A program made the translations under genes and the position numbers. Positions 16,282 through 26,041 of a DNA stretch of 64,000 bases are shown here, piece by piece; the stretch's first letter is position 1; every line of letters starts with the position of its first letter. The DNA lies in contig NZ_JBHJHP010000011.1 of the NCBI RefSeq assembly GCF_042219855.1, positions 1 to 64,000 of the forward strand. The letters run 5' to 3'. The notes under the pieces were generated by a model. It was not told the DNA's origin. It did not search any database and saw nothing but the letters and a program-made list of their open reading frames with translations. The DNA is from JBHJHP01 sp042219855. GTDB lineage: Bacteria > Bacteroidota > Bacteroidia > Bacteroidales > UBA5342.

Positions 16282-19200
16282 TCAGTTCTTTACATTGCTT
16301 TGCTTATTTTTCGATATAAATTCGGTAGCACTCATTCCGAACTCCCGTTTAAAGCATTTTCTGAAATGTGAAAGGTCTTTGAAACCAACTTCATAAGCAA
16401 TTTCCGACACATTTAATTTTTGTTGAATAAGCAGCTGCGACGCTCTTTTTAATCGGATATGTCTGATAAATTCCTTCACCGTCATATTGGTCAGCGCATT
16501 CAGTTTCCGGTATAGCTGCATTCTGCTGACTCCAACCTGTTCCGAAAATTTTTCGATGTCGAGATCGCTGTCCGATATGTTTTCCTCCACGATTTTTATG
16601 GCCTTTTGCAGAAAGCGTTCATCCGGAGAAGAGAGCTCAATATTGGTAGGTTCAAGTACAATGGTTTCGGTATATTTCTCTCTCAGGGATTCCCTTATGG
16701 AGAGCATATTTTCAACTTTAGCCTGCAAAACGTTGATGTCGAACGGTTTGGTAATGTAGTCGTCTGCACCAAGGGTTAAGCCTTTCAATTCGTGTTCTTT
16801 TGAATGCATGGCAGTTAACAGCAGCACGGGGATATGTGAAGTCCGTTCATCCGTTTTTATTTTTTTACAAAGTTCATAGCCATCCATCTGTGGCATGATA
16901 ATATCGCTGACGATAATATCGGGAATATTTTCAATGGCCTTTTCATAGCCATCTTTCCCGTTCCGCGCTTCAATAATGTTGTATTGCGAATTAAAATGAC
17001 TGGAGATAAACTTCCTGACATCCGCATTGTCTTCTACAACCAGCATTATTCTTGACAGAATATCTTCTGTTTTTACACCGGTTTCCATTGACTGTGCGCT
17101 GTGTTCTTCATCCTGATCTTCATTGCTAAGATCCGAATCCGCTGTTTTGTAGCTTAAGTTCTGAACATAAGGAATCCTGAATGTGAACTTGGTTCCTTTT
17201 CCCGTTTTACTGGAAACAAAGATTTTTCCTTTATGCAGATTGACCAGTTCCTTAACCAGGGCCAGTCCGATTCCGGTTCCTGAATTGCTGTCTTCCCCGT
17301 CGTTGGACTGGAAAAAGCGCATAAAGATTTTGTTGATATTTTTATTTGTGATGCCCTTACCTGTATCTTTAACCGATATTTCGATGTACTGTTTTTCTTT
17401 ATCCTCTGAGTTAAATTCTTCTTCTGAATCAAAAATAAGGGACAGGTTAACCGAAATGGTGCCACCCTGTTCCGTAAATTTAAAGGCATTGGAAAGAAGA
17501 TTATTGAGAATCTTCTCTATTTTGTCCGGATCGAAGGCCGTGAACAGGCTTTTTTTCAGCGTTGTAAATTTAAGTCTGATCTGCTTTTCTTCTGCCAGTG
17601 AATTAAACGACTGCACAATATTCTGTACAAAACGTACGATATCTGCTTCTGTCAGATTGAGCTTCAGGTTGCCGGTCTGCAGTTTTCTGAAATCCAGCAG
17701 CTGATTGATGAGCCTGTCGAGATTTTTGGCATTTCTATGCACAAGCCGAATGTTTTCGCTGATTTCAGATTCCTTTAATTTATTATTCATTATTTTCTCA
17801 ACAGGACCCAGAATGAGGGTCAGTGGTGTACGGATTTCATGTGAAATGTTTGTGAAGAATTTTAATTTCAACATATCCAGCTCATGAAGTTTCCGTGCAT
17901 TGACACGCTCAATAACCAGCTGGTTTTTAATTTTTTCGCGGTTTATAAAAAAGCGGAAAAGCAGATACATCATACCGGCAATCGCAAGGAATAATAATCC
18001 CAGGAACCATCTTGTCTTCCAGAATGGCGGCAGAACACTTATATTGAGCAGGAGTTCGTTCTGGTTGGATTGTGAACCCCTGATATATCGCTTGATATGC
18101 AGTACATAATCCCCAGGATTAAGGTTGGTATAGGTTGCCGACCGTGCGGTACTGGGTTCAACCCAGTCCTTATTGAAATTTTCAAGTTTATAGGTGTAGA
18201 GGTTTTTCTCACTGTTGACAAAATTCAGTGCGGCAAACTCAATGGTAAAGAAATTCTGGTCATAATTTAAGGTGATATGATCTGTTGTTGAAATGCTTTT
18301 TGTTAAAACTGCATTTTCATCCTCAGATATTGAAACAGATTTGTTGAATATTTTGAAATCGGTCAGGACAACCGGGTAGTTGTCCTTCTCTGAAATAATT
18401 TTTTCAGGATTGAACATGTTAAAACCTGAAATGGAACCAAAAAGCAATTCGCCATCCCGGGTTTTACATGCTGCACCATAGCAAAACTGATTGTTGCTCA
18501 GTCCGTCTTTATTGGTGAAATTACGAAAGATTTCTGTTGATGGATTAAATTTTGATAAGCCATTTGTTGTGCTGATCCAGAGATTTTTATTCCCGTCTTC
18601 CAGTATGCATAATGCCTGGTTATTCGATAAACCGTCGTTTTCATCAAAATACCTGATCGGTCCGTTTTGAGCCGAATAGATAGCAATGCCCCTGTCATTT
18701 GTTGCAATCCATATGCGGTGTTCTGAATCTTCGAACATGCTTCTGGCATGTTCAAAATAGCGGATTATCCGGTTATTCTTCGGATTAAAAATGATGAGTT
18801 CATCAATGCTTCCCATCCATAATAACCCCCTGGAATCCATGTCGATCCAAGAAATGGATTCATGGCCGTTAATCTGAGGGTAATGCTTGAATGATCCGGT
18901 TGAAGGAACAAACTTATCCAGTCCTTTGCTGGTAGCAATCCAGATGTCGCCCTGCTTATCCATGCAAAGGTCCCATACTCTGTTGTCGGATAAAGCTCCG
19001 TTTACATCCGGGTTGGATTTGTAGTTTGTAATTCGTCCCGTTTTTAAATTGATGACATCAACACCACCCAGGAATGTTGCTACCCAAAGATGCCCCTTCT
19101 GGTCATCAAGAAATGCTTTGATACAATTCTGGCTGATGCTGTTATTCTGCCTCGGATCAGCCATAAGATACTCGTATTTCCCGCTCTCCGGATTGTAAAT

Positions 19201-20379
19201 GTTGATGCCGCCATCTTCCGTTCCGATCCATATCTTTCCCTGCTTGTCTATCCAGAAGGCATATACGATGCTGCTGTTTAAAAAATTATTATTTCCGGGC
19301 AGGGATCCGAAATTCATAAACACCTGTTTGCTTCTGGCAAGCAAATTTAAACCACCCCTTGTGCCAATCCATGTTTCTCCGTTGCGGTCGTGATAAACAC
19401 AAAGCACCGAAGTGTTGGAAAGACTTCTCATATTGTGTGTGTTGTGCCTGTAATAACCGGTTACACCTTTCCCGGTTGTATAGGAAAACAAACCACCCCT
19501 AGTTCCAATCCAGTATTCCCCGAAGGTACCTTTTGATACCGTCTTAACGGTTTCTGACCGCTCAACATCCGAAGGAAGTCTGACTGCATTTATGCTTCTG
19601 GTATCGGGATTAATGATAAACAGGCCGGATGAATAGGTCCCGATCCACATGGTACCGTCCTCATCCCTGAATATCTCCCATATTTCATGGTTCTGTTCTT
19701 CACCGTATGGCAGTTGAAAGGCTGTCATTTCATTCTTTGCTTCATTATAGGTGAACAAGCCATTGGATGTACCAATCCACAACTTCCCGTTTTTATCCAG
19801 CTCCAGGTTTCTGATATAATTTGTTGTGGCGGTATTTTCCGCATTTATAATTTTAGGATTCAGCACCGTAAGCTGACCTATAGTATCCAGGTACATGAGG
19901 TTGTAATTGGTTCCCAGCCATAATCCACCTTTCTCATCCACTTCAATATCATTAACAGAGACCTCTTTATATTTCAGATCTGAATAATTTTTAAAGGGTT
20001 GCGAAAACGTTTCCTTTTCGCGGTCAAAAATATTGAGGCCACCGGCTTCCGTACCAATGTACAGGTTCCCTGAATTATCTTCTCTGATAACCCTGACGAT
20101 ATTTCCTGAAAGACGGTCTTTCCCGGATGGATCAGGCAGAAAATTCTTAAATGTATACCCGTCGAAACGGCTGATGCCCTGGCTTGTTCCAATCCATATC
20201 CAGCCCTGTTTGTCCTGATAAATGCACTGTATCTGGTTGTTCGGGAGTCCGTTTTCCTGTGAATAAATATCGAAGCTTAGTTCTGTTGATCCGGTTGTTG
20301 CCCTGGAAATAAATATATTCAGAGCAGAAAGCAGGAAAACAAGATAAGTATGATAGGATTTTATAGTCTTAGCTCTCAT
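16282..20379 (-). CDS. Hybrid two-component sensor/regulator (HTCS)
   Basis: A 1365-residue one-polypeptide signalling system. It has a signal peptide (1-27), a periplasmic double beta-propeller of Reg_prop repeats (WIGT...GGL motifs, about 45-700), a Y_Y_Y domain (about 720-790), a membrane helix (about 795-815), HisKA with the phospho-acceptor His847 in ISHEIRTP, a HATPase domain with the GTGIGLALV box, a receiver domain with Asp1159 in VSDIIMP, and a C-terminal AraC-type HTH. In Bacteroidota such proteins bind oligosaccharides and activate the adjacent glycan locus. It lies between the pectin operon (same strand) and a divergent GH43 gene, so pectin- or arabinan-derived oligosaccharides are its likely signal. 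Confidence 0.95.
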   Translation of the reverse strand: MRAKTIKSYHTYLVFLLSALNIFISRATTGSTELSFDIYSQENGLPNNQIQCIYQDKQGWIWIGTSQGISRFDGYTFKNFLPDPSGKDRLSGNIVRVIREDNSGNLYIGTEAGGLNIFDREKETFSQPFKNYSDLKYKEVSVNDIEVDEKGGLWLGTNYNLMYLDTIGQLTVLNPKIINAENTATTNYIRNLELDKNGKLWIGTSNGLFTYNEAKNEMTAFQLPYGEEQNHEIWEIFRDEDGTMWIGTYSSGLFIINPDTRSINAVRLPSDVERSETVKTVSKGTFGEYWIGTRGGLFSYTTGKGVTGYYRHNTHNMRSLSNTSVLCVYHDRNGETWIGTRGGLNLLARSKQVFMNFGSLPGNNNFLNSSIVYAFWIDKQGKIWIGTEDGGINIYNPESGKYEYLMADPRQNNSISQNCIKAFLDDQKGHLWVATFLGGVDVINLKTGRITNYKSNPDVNGALSDNRVWDLCMDKQGDIWIATSKGLDKFVPSTGSFKHYPQINGHESISWIDMDSRGLLWMGSIDELIIFNPKNNRIIRYFEHARSMFEDSEHRIWIATNDRGIAIYSAQNGPIRYFDENDGLSNNQALCILEDGNKNLWISTTNGLSKFNPSTEIFRNFTNKDGLSNNQFCYGAACKTRDGELLFGSISGFNMFNPEKIISEKDNYPVVLTDFKIFNKSVSISEDENAVLTKSISTTDHITLNYDQNFFTIEFAALNFVNSEKNLYTYKLENFNKDWVEPSTARSATYTNLNPGDYVLHIKRYIRGSQSNQNELLLNISVLPPFWKTRWFLGLLFLAIAGMMYLLFRFFINREKIKNQLVIERVNARKLHELDMLKLKFFTNISHEIRTPLTLILGPVEKIMNNKLKESEISENIRLVHRNAKNLDRLINQLLDFRKLQTGNLKLNLTEADIVRFVQNIVQSFNSLAEEKQIRLKFTTLKKSLFTAFDPDKIEKILNNLLSNAFKFTEQGGTISVNLSLIFDSEEEFNSEDKEKQYIEISVKDTGKGITNKNINKIFMRFFQSNDGEDSNSGTGIGLALVKELVNLHKGKIFVSSKTGKGTKFTFRIPYVQNLSYKTADSDLSNEDQDEEHSAQSMETGVKTEDILSRIMLVVEDNADVRKFISSHFNSQYNIIEARNGKDGYEKAIENIPDIIVSDIIMPQMDGYELCKKIKTDERTSHIPVLLLTAMHSKEHELKGLTLGADDYITKPFDINVLQAKVENMLSIRESLREKYTETIVLEPTNIELSSPDERFLQKAIKIVEENISDSDLDIEKFSEQVGVSRMQLYRKLNALTNMTVKEFIRHIRLKRASQLLIQQKLNVSEIAYEVGFKDLSHFRKCFKREFGMSATEFISKNKQSNVKN

Positions 20380-20582
20380 GATTGGCAGTACATAATTATT
20401 CCCAAAATAAAACTAATTTTTCATAAAACCCTATGTTCATTACAATAATGTAGCGCATCCCTGATTCCTTTTTTTTCTGTCCGCTGATAAAAATCTGACT
20501 GCCTGATTCTTGATAATCAGTATATGATAAATCAAATTATTAGATTAAATTTACCCGTAATTTGTTACGTTTCACAACCAAG

Positions 20583-21617
20583 ATGTATATTATGTATAAA
20601 AAATCCAATGCTTCAGTAACTGTGTTCATAATTTTCTTTCTGCTGTCAGGCTTAACTTTAATGGCTCAGGAAAGACCACCTGTTCATGATCCTGTAATGA
20701 TGAAACAGGGAGATACCTATTATGTATTCAGTACGGGATGGGGAATATCGGTTCAATCGTCGAAAGACTTAAAATCATGGGAAAGGGAGAAACGGGTTTT
20801 CGAACAGGCACCGGAATGGACCAAAGAGGCTGTAGAAGGTTTCAGGGGACATATGTGGGCTCCGGATATTGCATACTTTAACGGTCAGTATTACCTGTTT
20901 TATTCTGTATCGGCTTTTGGTAAAAACACATCGTGCATCGGTTTAGCCACAAATAAAACGCTTGATCCCGACGATCCGGAATTTGAGTGGGTGGATCAGG
21001 GTAAAATAATTCAGTCTTATCCCGGAAAAACAAACTGGAACGCTATTGATCCGAATTTTATCGTGGATAAGGATGGAACGCCGTATCTTACGTTTGGCTC
21101 TTTCTGGGATGGTATAAAACTGGTAAAACTGGCCTGGGATGGAAAAAGTGTGGATGATGATCTGGATCAGATACCTACCATTGCATCACGTAAACATAAG
21201 CCCGGTGAACCGAATCCTCCGGCAATAGATGATAATCCGAAGGATGCAGGAGGAAATGCGATTGAGGCGCCGTTTGTTTTCAAAAAAGGGAAATATTACT
21301 ATCTGTTTGCATCTATTGACTATTGTTGCAAGGGTCCCCGCAGCACGTATAAAATTATTGTAGGCCGATCCAAAGACCTGGCAGGACCTTATAAAGACAA
21401 AGATGGATATGAATTAAAGTATGGTGGTGGAACAATTGTGTTAAAAGGTGATGATAACTGGTATGGCATTGGGCATAATGCAGTTTATTCGGCCGATGGG
21501 AAAGATTATCTTATTTGTCACGGATATGATGCCAATGATAAGGGAAAATCAAAACTGATCGTAACGGAATTGACGTGGGATAAAAAGAAATGGCCTGTTG
21601 TGGAAGAAAAACTTTAG
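20583..21617 (+). CDS. GH43 arabinan-acting enzyme (endo-arabinanase type)
   Basis: About 344 residues. I start at the ATG at 20583; another ATG at 20592 gives an equally good signal peptide (MYKKSN... LMAQ), and a TTG at 20562 is less likely. It is a single GH43 propeller: base Asp in VHDPVMM, WAPDIAYF blade motif, Asp in NAIDPNF, acid Glu in AIEAPFVF, and WYGIGHN, the calcium-site region seen in endo-1,5-arabinanases. It would cut linear arabinan side chains. The gene is divergent from the HTCS across a 200-bp promoter region and overlaps the convergent MFS gene by 4 bp at the stop. Confidence 0.85.
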   Translation: MYIMYKKSNASVTVFIIFFLLSGLTLMAQERPPVHDPVMMKQGDTYYVFSTGWGISVQSSKDLKSWEREKRVFEQAPEWTKEAVEGFRGHMWAPDIAYFNGQYYLFYSVSAFGKNTSCIGLATNKTLDPDDPEFEWVDQGKIIQSYPGKTNWNAIDPNFIVDKDGTPYLTFGSFWDGIKLVKLAWDGKSVDDDLDQIPTIASRKHKPGEPNPPAIDDNPKDAGGNAIEAPFVFKKGKYYYLFASIDYCCKGPRSTYKIIVGRSKDLAGPYKDKDGYELKYGGGTIVLKGDDNWYGIGHNAVYSADGKDYLICHGYDANDKGKSKLIVTELTWDKKKWPVVEEKL

Positions 21618-22900
21618 CGTTCTGTTGTTTCTGCATCAGGTTCATTTGTCCGGTTCTTCAACCAGGTAAGGAATATTGCTGTGGCCATGCCGGCAAGGCT
21701 GATTAAAGACAGCAGTAAAAACATATTCTGAAAACCCGGCAGGCCGGGGTCTCTATCAATGATTCGGCCCGCAAGAGGATAGAAAAAAACATCCGGCGTG
21801 AATCCAATAACAGAAATTACACCAATAGCAGTACCGGTAAGATGGCGCCTGATGCCTGTTTCTTCCATCATGGCAAAGTAAACACCCCGAAGTGCATATA
21901 CGGCAATCATAGATATGATAAGGCTTGTGAAAATTAAGATTCCGGTGTTTACTCCCGGATTAGCCAGTTGCAGAATGGTAAACACGATAAATAATATACT
22001 GAATAACCATACAATAACCCGGGAGCCACTGAACCGGTCAGCAAGCAGTCCTGCAAGAACGGCTGCTCCAATCCTGATGTAAGCCATCTGTGAAACAAAG
22101 GCTGCTGCGGCAACCTCATCCATGCCAAGAGGCCCTGCACAATACAGGGTATAAAAGTCGATAGCCTTAAAGCCGCAGTAGGCAAAAATAACAATCAGTG
22201 CCTGTAACCACACCACACGGCTTTTAAGCACCTGAATAAGTTCACTGAAGTTATATTTCTTTTTTTCCGTCTGTTTTGCTTTTGTGTCGGGAACGGTGAA
22301 CCACGTAAATACTGCTGCCAGCATGGCCAGCAAAGCATACAGGCCTGTAACCCAACGCATAGCGGACTGGCGGTCAGAAAAAGTTGCATCGGTGACTGTT
22401 GCCGGGAGTATAAAACCAAGTACAACGACACCCAGACTGGCAGCACCTGCAGCCATCATTCCACGTCCGGCTTCCAGAATACCAAAAGCCTGTCCCTGTC
22501 TGAATTTACCACCCCATATCCGGGTTGCCTTCAGCATTCCTGCCCAGAAAAGGAAAATGGTTGTGATACCCCAGTAACCATAGAGAATTGTGAGTCCGGT
22601 TTTTCCCGGCAGGGTCATCATATAAATGCCTCCGAGTCCGGTGGCAAACTGTGAAAGAGACATCAGCTTTCGTGCAGAGAACCGGTCGGCCAGAATGCCG
22701 CCCGGGAAATAGGATAGCATGGCCATGATGCCGTAAACACTCATGGTATCTCCCAACTCCGTGTTGTTCATATTTAATGCGTGCAGCAACGTGGGGCGAA
22801 AAAACCGTGGAAGATGAAAGGGTAGGCCAAATATCATTTCTCCACCAAATATAAGGCAGAAAATGATTATCCAGTGCCGGAATGTTTCTGAGCGTTTCAT
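21614..22900 (-). CDS. MFS transporter
   Basis: About 428 residues with 12 predicted membrane helices. I start at the ATG at 22900 (MKRSETFRHW); an upstream in-frame extension to 22999 lacks homology-like features. The loop after helix 2 carries the MFS signature GGILADRFSARKL, repeated more weakly in the second half (LLADRFSGSR). The protein resembles anion/sugar-acid porters (UhpC, NarK and hexuronate types), but the substrate cannot be read. In a locus without SusC/SusD it is the only transporter and could carry galacturonate, rhamnose or arabinose products across the inner membrane. Its stop overlaps the GH43 stop. Confidence 0.85.
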   Translation of the reverse strand: MKRSETFRHWIIIFCLIFGGEMIFGLPFHLPRFFRPTLLHALNMNNTELGDTMSVYGIMAMLSYFPGGILADRFSARKLMSLSQFATGLGGIYMMTLPGKTGLTILYGYWGITTIFLFWAGMLKATRIWGGKFRQGQAFGILEAGRGMMAAGAASLGVVVLGFILPATVTDATFSDRQSAMRWVTGLYALLAMLAAVFTWFTVPDTKAKQTEKKKYNFSELIQVLKSRVVWLQALIVIFAYCGFKAIDFYTLYCAGPLGMDEVAAAAFVSQMAYIRIGAAVLAGLLADRFSGSRVIVWLFSILFIVFTILQLANPGVNTGILIFTSLIISMIAVYALRGVYFAMMEETGIRRHLTGTAIGVISVIGFTPDVFFYPLAGRIIDRDPGLPGFQNMFLLLSLISLAGMATAIFLTWLKNRTNEPDAETTER

Positions 22901-23031
22901 TAAGTAAGAAAGCGGTTTGTTGCAGATTACATATAAAAAGAACAGGTTGTATGTCGATTGGTTCGGATCAGACCATTGTATGCATGTGCTGAAACCCAAA
23001 CCATGTTTAGGTTAAAGTAAAACTATATCGC

Positions 23032-23796
23032 TTAATTAGCCGTATTAAATTCCTTGTTTCTGATCCGTTTGATCTTAGTTGCCACGTCTCCCTTTTCACT
23101 GAACCGGATTAAACGAAGCAGGAGGTTGATCACTCCTCTGCTTTTTGTGATCAGGGGTGTAATATCTGCTATTTTCTGGTCTCTGATAGTAATAATTTCT
23201 TCCTGATTTCCGCGGGAGAGTGCCAGCTCAAGTGCAAAAGCCCAGGCACCGTTTCGGGCAATTTTCATGCTGAAGTTGATGAAAATATTATCCAGATTGC
23301 CGGCAAGTTTTAAGGGATATCTTAACCATTTCCATATCCTGGTCAGATCTTTTTGTACGTCGTCCAGTAAATCGCCAAGCAGTTCATTTATCTTAATAAA
23401 ATCGTTTTTTAGTGCCAGTAAATTATTTTTACCGGTAATCTGAGCCGCAATTCCAAGGTCAAAATTTATATGTGCATTCATACCCAGCAACAAGTGTTGC
23501 AACACAATCAGTTTATCCTGTTCAGAAGAGACAAAAGACGATTGCCATGATTTGCTACACAACTGCTGATTTTTATATTGGTTATATGCCTCAAGGTAGC
23601 GGTTGGCAAATGCTATATCCAGTTGCTCCATCTGTGAATCATCATCAAAATAGCTGGTCCCCAGTTTTTCCTGTACTCTTATGGTGACTTTTTGGTAAAG
23701 CACAGCAAAGTAGCCCAGATTATTACCGGTAGAGATACAATCTTCAATAATATGCTCCAGTTGCTCTATGACTTCATCAAGTGTATTTGCCACCAT
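23032..23796 (-). CDS. DUF5995 family protein
   Basis: A 254-residue, mostly helical protein without a signal peptide. It resembles DUF5995: an N-terminal segment with NNLGYFAVLYQKVT, a D-D-x-x-Q-M-x-x-L-D stretch, and the central LLGMNAHINFDLGIA motif. The conserved His/Asn/Asp around AHINFDL could be a metal or active site, but no function is established for the family as far as I know. It lies between the MFS gene and a lipoprotein gene on the same strand, with separate intergenic gaps, so an operon is uncertain. Confidence 0.7.
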   Translation of the reverse strand: MVANTLDEVIEQLEHIIEDCISTGNNLGYFAVLYQKVTIRVQEKLGTSYFDDDSQMEQLDIAFANRYLEAYNQYKNQQLCSKSWQSSFVSSEQDKLIVLQHLLLGMNAHINFDLGIAAQITGKNNLLALKNDFIKINELLGDLLDDVQKDLTRIWKWLRYPLKLAGNLDNIFINFSMKIARNGAWAFALELALSRGNQEEIITIRDQKIADITPLITKSRGVINLLLRLIRFSEKGDVATKIKRIRNKEFNTAN

Positions 23797-23902
23797 GTTT
23801 GCGAGTTAACAGATTATACAATCAAACAGATGGAAGGGGAGATATGTTTCATTTGGTTACAGGATAAAGATGTGTGCTATGTAATTACTGTCCCATAGCA
23901 AC

Positions 23903-24922
23903 TTATTCTATTGTTTTTGGTCTATAGTTTATTTTTGTGATATTATCTTTTCTGTACTTTTTTAATGGTAATCTTATCCCAAAGTCAACGTATGCAAGGT
24001 GAGAATATTCCCATGCATTTTTTTTAAAGGTGAAAAATGATGGCAAATAACTTGCACCAATATAAAAGTATTTTAAAAGAAACAAATTGGCCTCAAAACA
24101 TAGTCCAAGTGTATAATAGTGATTATTCTGCGTCAGATTAAAATGTCGTTCCAATTGATTTAAAATGTGTTCCTTGTATTGAAAATATGAAAGACTTAAT
24201 CCATATCCCACAGAAAATCCAAAATTCTTTGACGTGGTTATATTGAAATCATAGTTATTGGTCAGTTTTGTACTCATAGACAAGAAATTCGTAATAGTAT
24301 CACCAAGATCCCATCTATCCATATATATCTGAGGAATATCATCAAACCCTGTCACACCAATGTTCCATGATATAAACGAACGTTTTGAATGGTAGTAGTC
24401 TGCTCCTAGCGCAAGTCCTTTATAAATATTGTAAGTTTCATATTTGACTGGATTTTTGATGCCTATGTTGTCAAACCAGGGAAGAGAACTTCGAAAATAG
24501 ATTTGTCCTTTTTTTGATGGTTTCCATTTTTTATATTCTGATAAGCTGTTGTTAAGATCTATATAAATAGAGTTATGATATGTATACATCGCATCACGAT
24601 AATATGCGTCTCCTACATATCCCAAAGGGGAATATAAAACAAAAAATAAATTGCCAAAAGTAAATTCGGGTGAAAGTCGGCTTTTAATTCTTACATTCTT
24701 ATAGGTTGTGTCATTTTTTATAGCTACATAAAAATCGTTTGGACCTCTTGGAACTTCAAGTATGACAGGTGAGTCTACGCAGGTATCATTATTCAGACAA
24801 ATTTTAGCTGACTGAGGCGAAGTGTGGATCTCAATGTTAGTCTCTCTTGAATTCAGTAATGTTGCGCATGAATACATTAACAAACAAATAAAAAATAATG
24901 ATATAATTTTAAATATCCTCAT
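23903..24922 (-). CDS. Lipoprotein with PEGA-like segment and beta-barrel-like C-terminus
   Basis: A 339-residue predicted lipoprotein (LLMYSC, Cys 19). After the lipobox comes a short PEGA-like domain (ETNIEIHTSPQSAKICLNN, then VPRGPNDFYVAIKN, about residues 27-80) and a helical hydrophobic patch (FGNLFFVLYSPLGYVGDAYY). Residues from about 150 to the end look like alternating strands with aromatic girdles, as in a small outer-membrane barrel. The base composition is more AT-rich than the flanking GH43 genes. It does not belong to the glycan pathway by sequence; function unknown. Confidence 0.6.
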   Translation of the reverse strand: MRIFKIISLFFICLLMYSCATLLNSRETNIEIHTSPQSAKICLNNDTCVDSPVILEVPRGPNDFYVAIKNDTTYKNVRIKSRLSPEFTFGNLFFVLYSPLGYVGDAYYRDAMYTYHNSIYIDLNNSLSEYKKWKPSKKGQIYFRSSLPWFDNIGIKNPVKYETYNIYKGLALGADYYHSKRSFISWNIGVTGFDDIPQIYMDRWDLGDTITNFLSMSTKLTNNYDFNITTSKNFGFSVGYGLSLSYFQYKEHILNQLERHFNLTQNNHYYTLGLCFEANLFLLKYFYIGASYLPSFFTFKKNAWEYSHLAYVDFGIRLPLKKYRKDNITKINYRPKTIE

Positions 24923-25002
24923 GATTATATAGGTTTAATTTTGAGGTAGATATAATATTTCATGAAAGCCATAAAATATATCAATAATAATTTTTCGGTA
25001 CC

Positions 25003-25959
25003 TTAAGGTTTAGCCGCCAGTCCTTTATCTGTCCGTTTAACTTTTTGTATTGTCCCATCGTCGTTAAAATACAGGTATTCTGCACAAATATGGCGCTGCC
25101 GGCCACAGGATGAATCTGTATCCAGCCAGCGGTGATAAAACAGGATCCATTGTCCCTTATATTCCACAATAGAGTGGTGGTTGTTACTTTGGTGTTCCTG
25201 TTCCATGATAACACCTTTATAGGTCCATGGTCCAAGTGGTGAATCGGCCATATAGTAGGTGAGGACACGGTTTCCTTCGGGCATGGTAAAATAGTACTTG
25301 TCTTTGCGTTTAAATACCCAGGGACCTTCCATAGGGGGTTCATAACCACCCATATCCATTTTAATAAAATCCCCTTTAATGCTTCGCATGTCGTCGGCCA
25401 TTCTTGCCACATGATAATTCATGCCGCTTCCGCGAAAATAGATGTAAGCGCTGTCGTTGTCATCAACGAACAGGCAGGGATCATTGGCATACGGTTTACG
25501 CCATAAAGGTGCACCAATCACATCTTTAAAAGGGCCGGTTGGCGAATCACTTTCCGCTATTCCAACGCCCATCCATTTAGTGCTGTTTTTCGGATTGACC
25601 CGGTCTTTTATTCCGGTTCCGGCAGGATAGCAGAAATAATACTTTCCGTTTTTGTAGGCACAGTCCGGTGCCCAGGCATAATTATCAGCCCAGGTCAGAT
25701 CATCCACGGACAGACAAGCGCCGTGATCAACCCAGTTTATAAGGTCATCCGATGAAAACACGTGCCAGTCCTTCATGAAAAAATCGGGCTGACACTCTTC
25801 GTCATGTGATGCATAGATATATATTCTACCGTCCTTCCACACATGGGCTGAAGGATCAGCTGTTTTAATGTTGCTGCCAAAATCAAGTGGATTCTGGGCA
25901 TAACTTATACCGGTACTTAATAAGGCTAATACAACTGTTAAAAATGAGGATAACTTCAT
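25003..25959 (-). CDS. GH43 family enzyme (third copy)
   Basis: A 318-residue secreted GH43 single-propeller enzyme with signal peptide (1-21, ending SYAQ). Likely catalytic residues are the Asp in TADPSAHVW, the Asp in YANDPCLFVD and the Glu in MEGPWVF; NNHHSIVEY supplies the conserved His near the metal site. It differs from the other two GH43 proteins of the window and belongs to the arabinofuranosidase/galactosidase-like side of the family. It lies directly downstream of the GH51 gene, but a strong hairpin terminator in the 82-bp gap suggests separate or attenuated transcription. Confidence 0.88.
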   Translation of the reverse strand: MKLSSFLTVVLALLSTGISYAQNPLDFGSNIKTADPSAHVWKDGRIYIYASHDEECQPDFFMKDWHVFSSDDLINWVDHGACLSVDDLTWADNYAWAPDCAYKNGKYYFCYPAGTGIKDRVNPKNSTKWMGVGIAESDSPTGPFKDVIGAPLWRKPYANDPCLFVDDNDSAYIYFRGSGMNYHVARMADDMRSIKGDFIKMDMGGYEPPMEGPWVFKRKDKYYFTMPEGNRVLTYYMADSPLGPWTYKGVIMEQEHQSNNHHSIVEYKGQWILFYHRWLDTDSSCGRQRHICAEYLYFNDDGTIQKVKRTDKGLAAKP

Positions 25960-25969
25960 GGGTACATCA

Positions 25970-26032
25970 TTTGAAAAAAATAATAGTCACCGGGTGAATC
26001 ATATAAAGTGGCTTATATTCACCCGGTGACTA
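25970..26032 (-). terminator. Intrinsic terminator after GH51
   Basis: TAGTCACCGGGTGAAT (25984-25999) and ATTCACCCGGTGACTA (26017-26032) form a perfect 16-bp stem, with further ATATAA/TTATAT pairing inside. On the minus strand the stem is followed by TTATTTTTTT. It starts 10 bp after the GH51 stop and precedes the GH43 gene, so it ends or attenuates GH51 transcription. Confidence 0.85.
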
Positions 26033-26041
26033 ATAAGTATT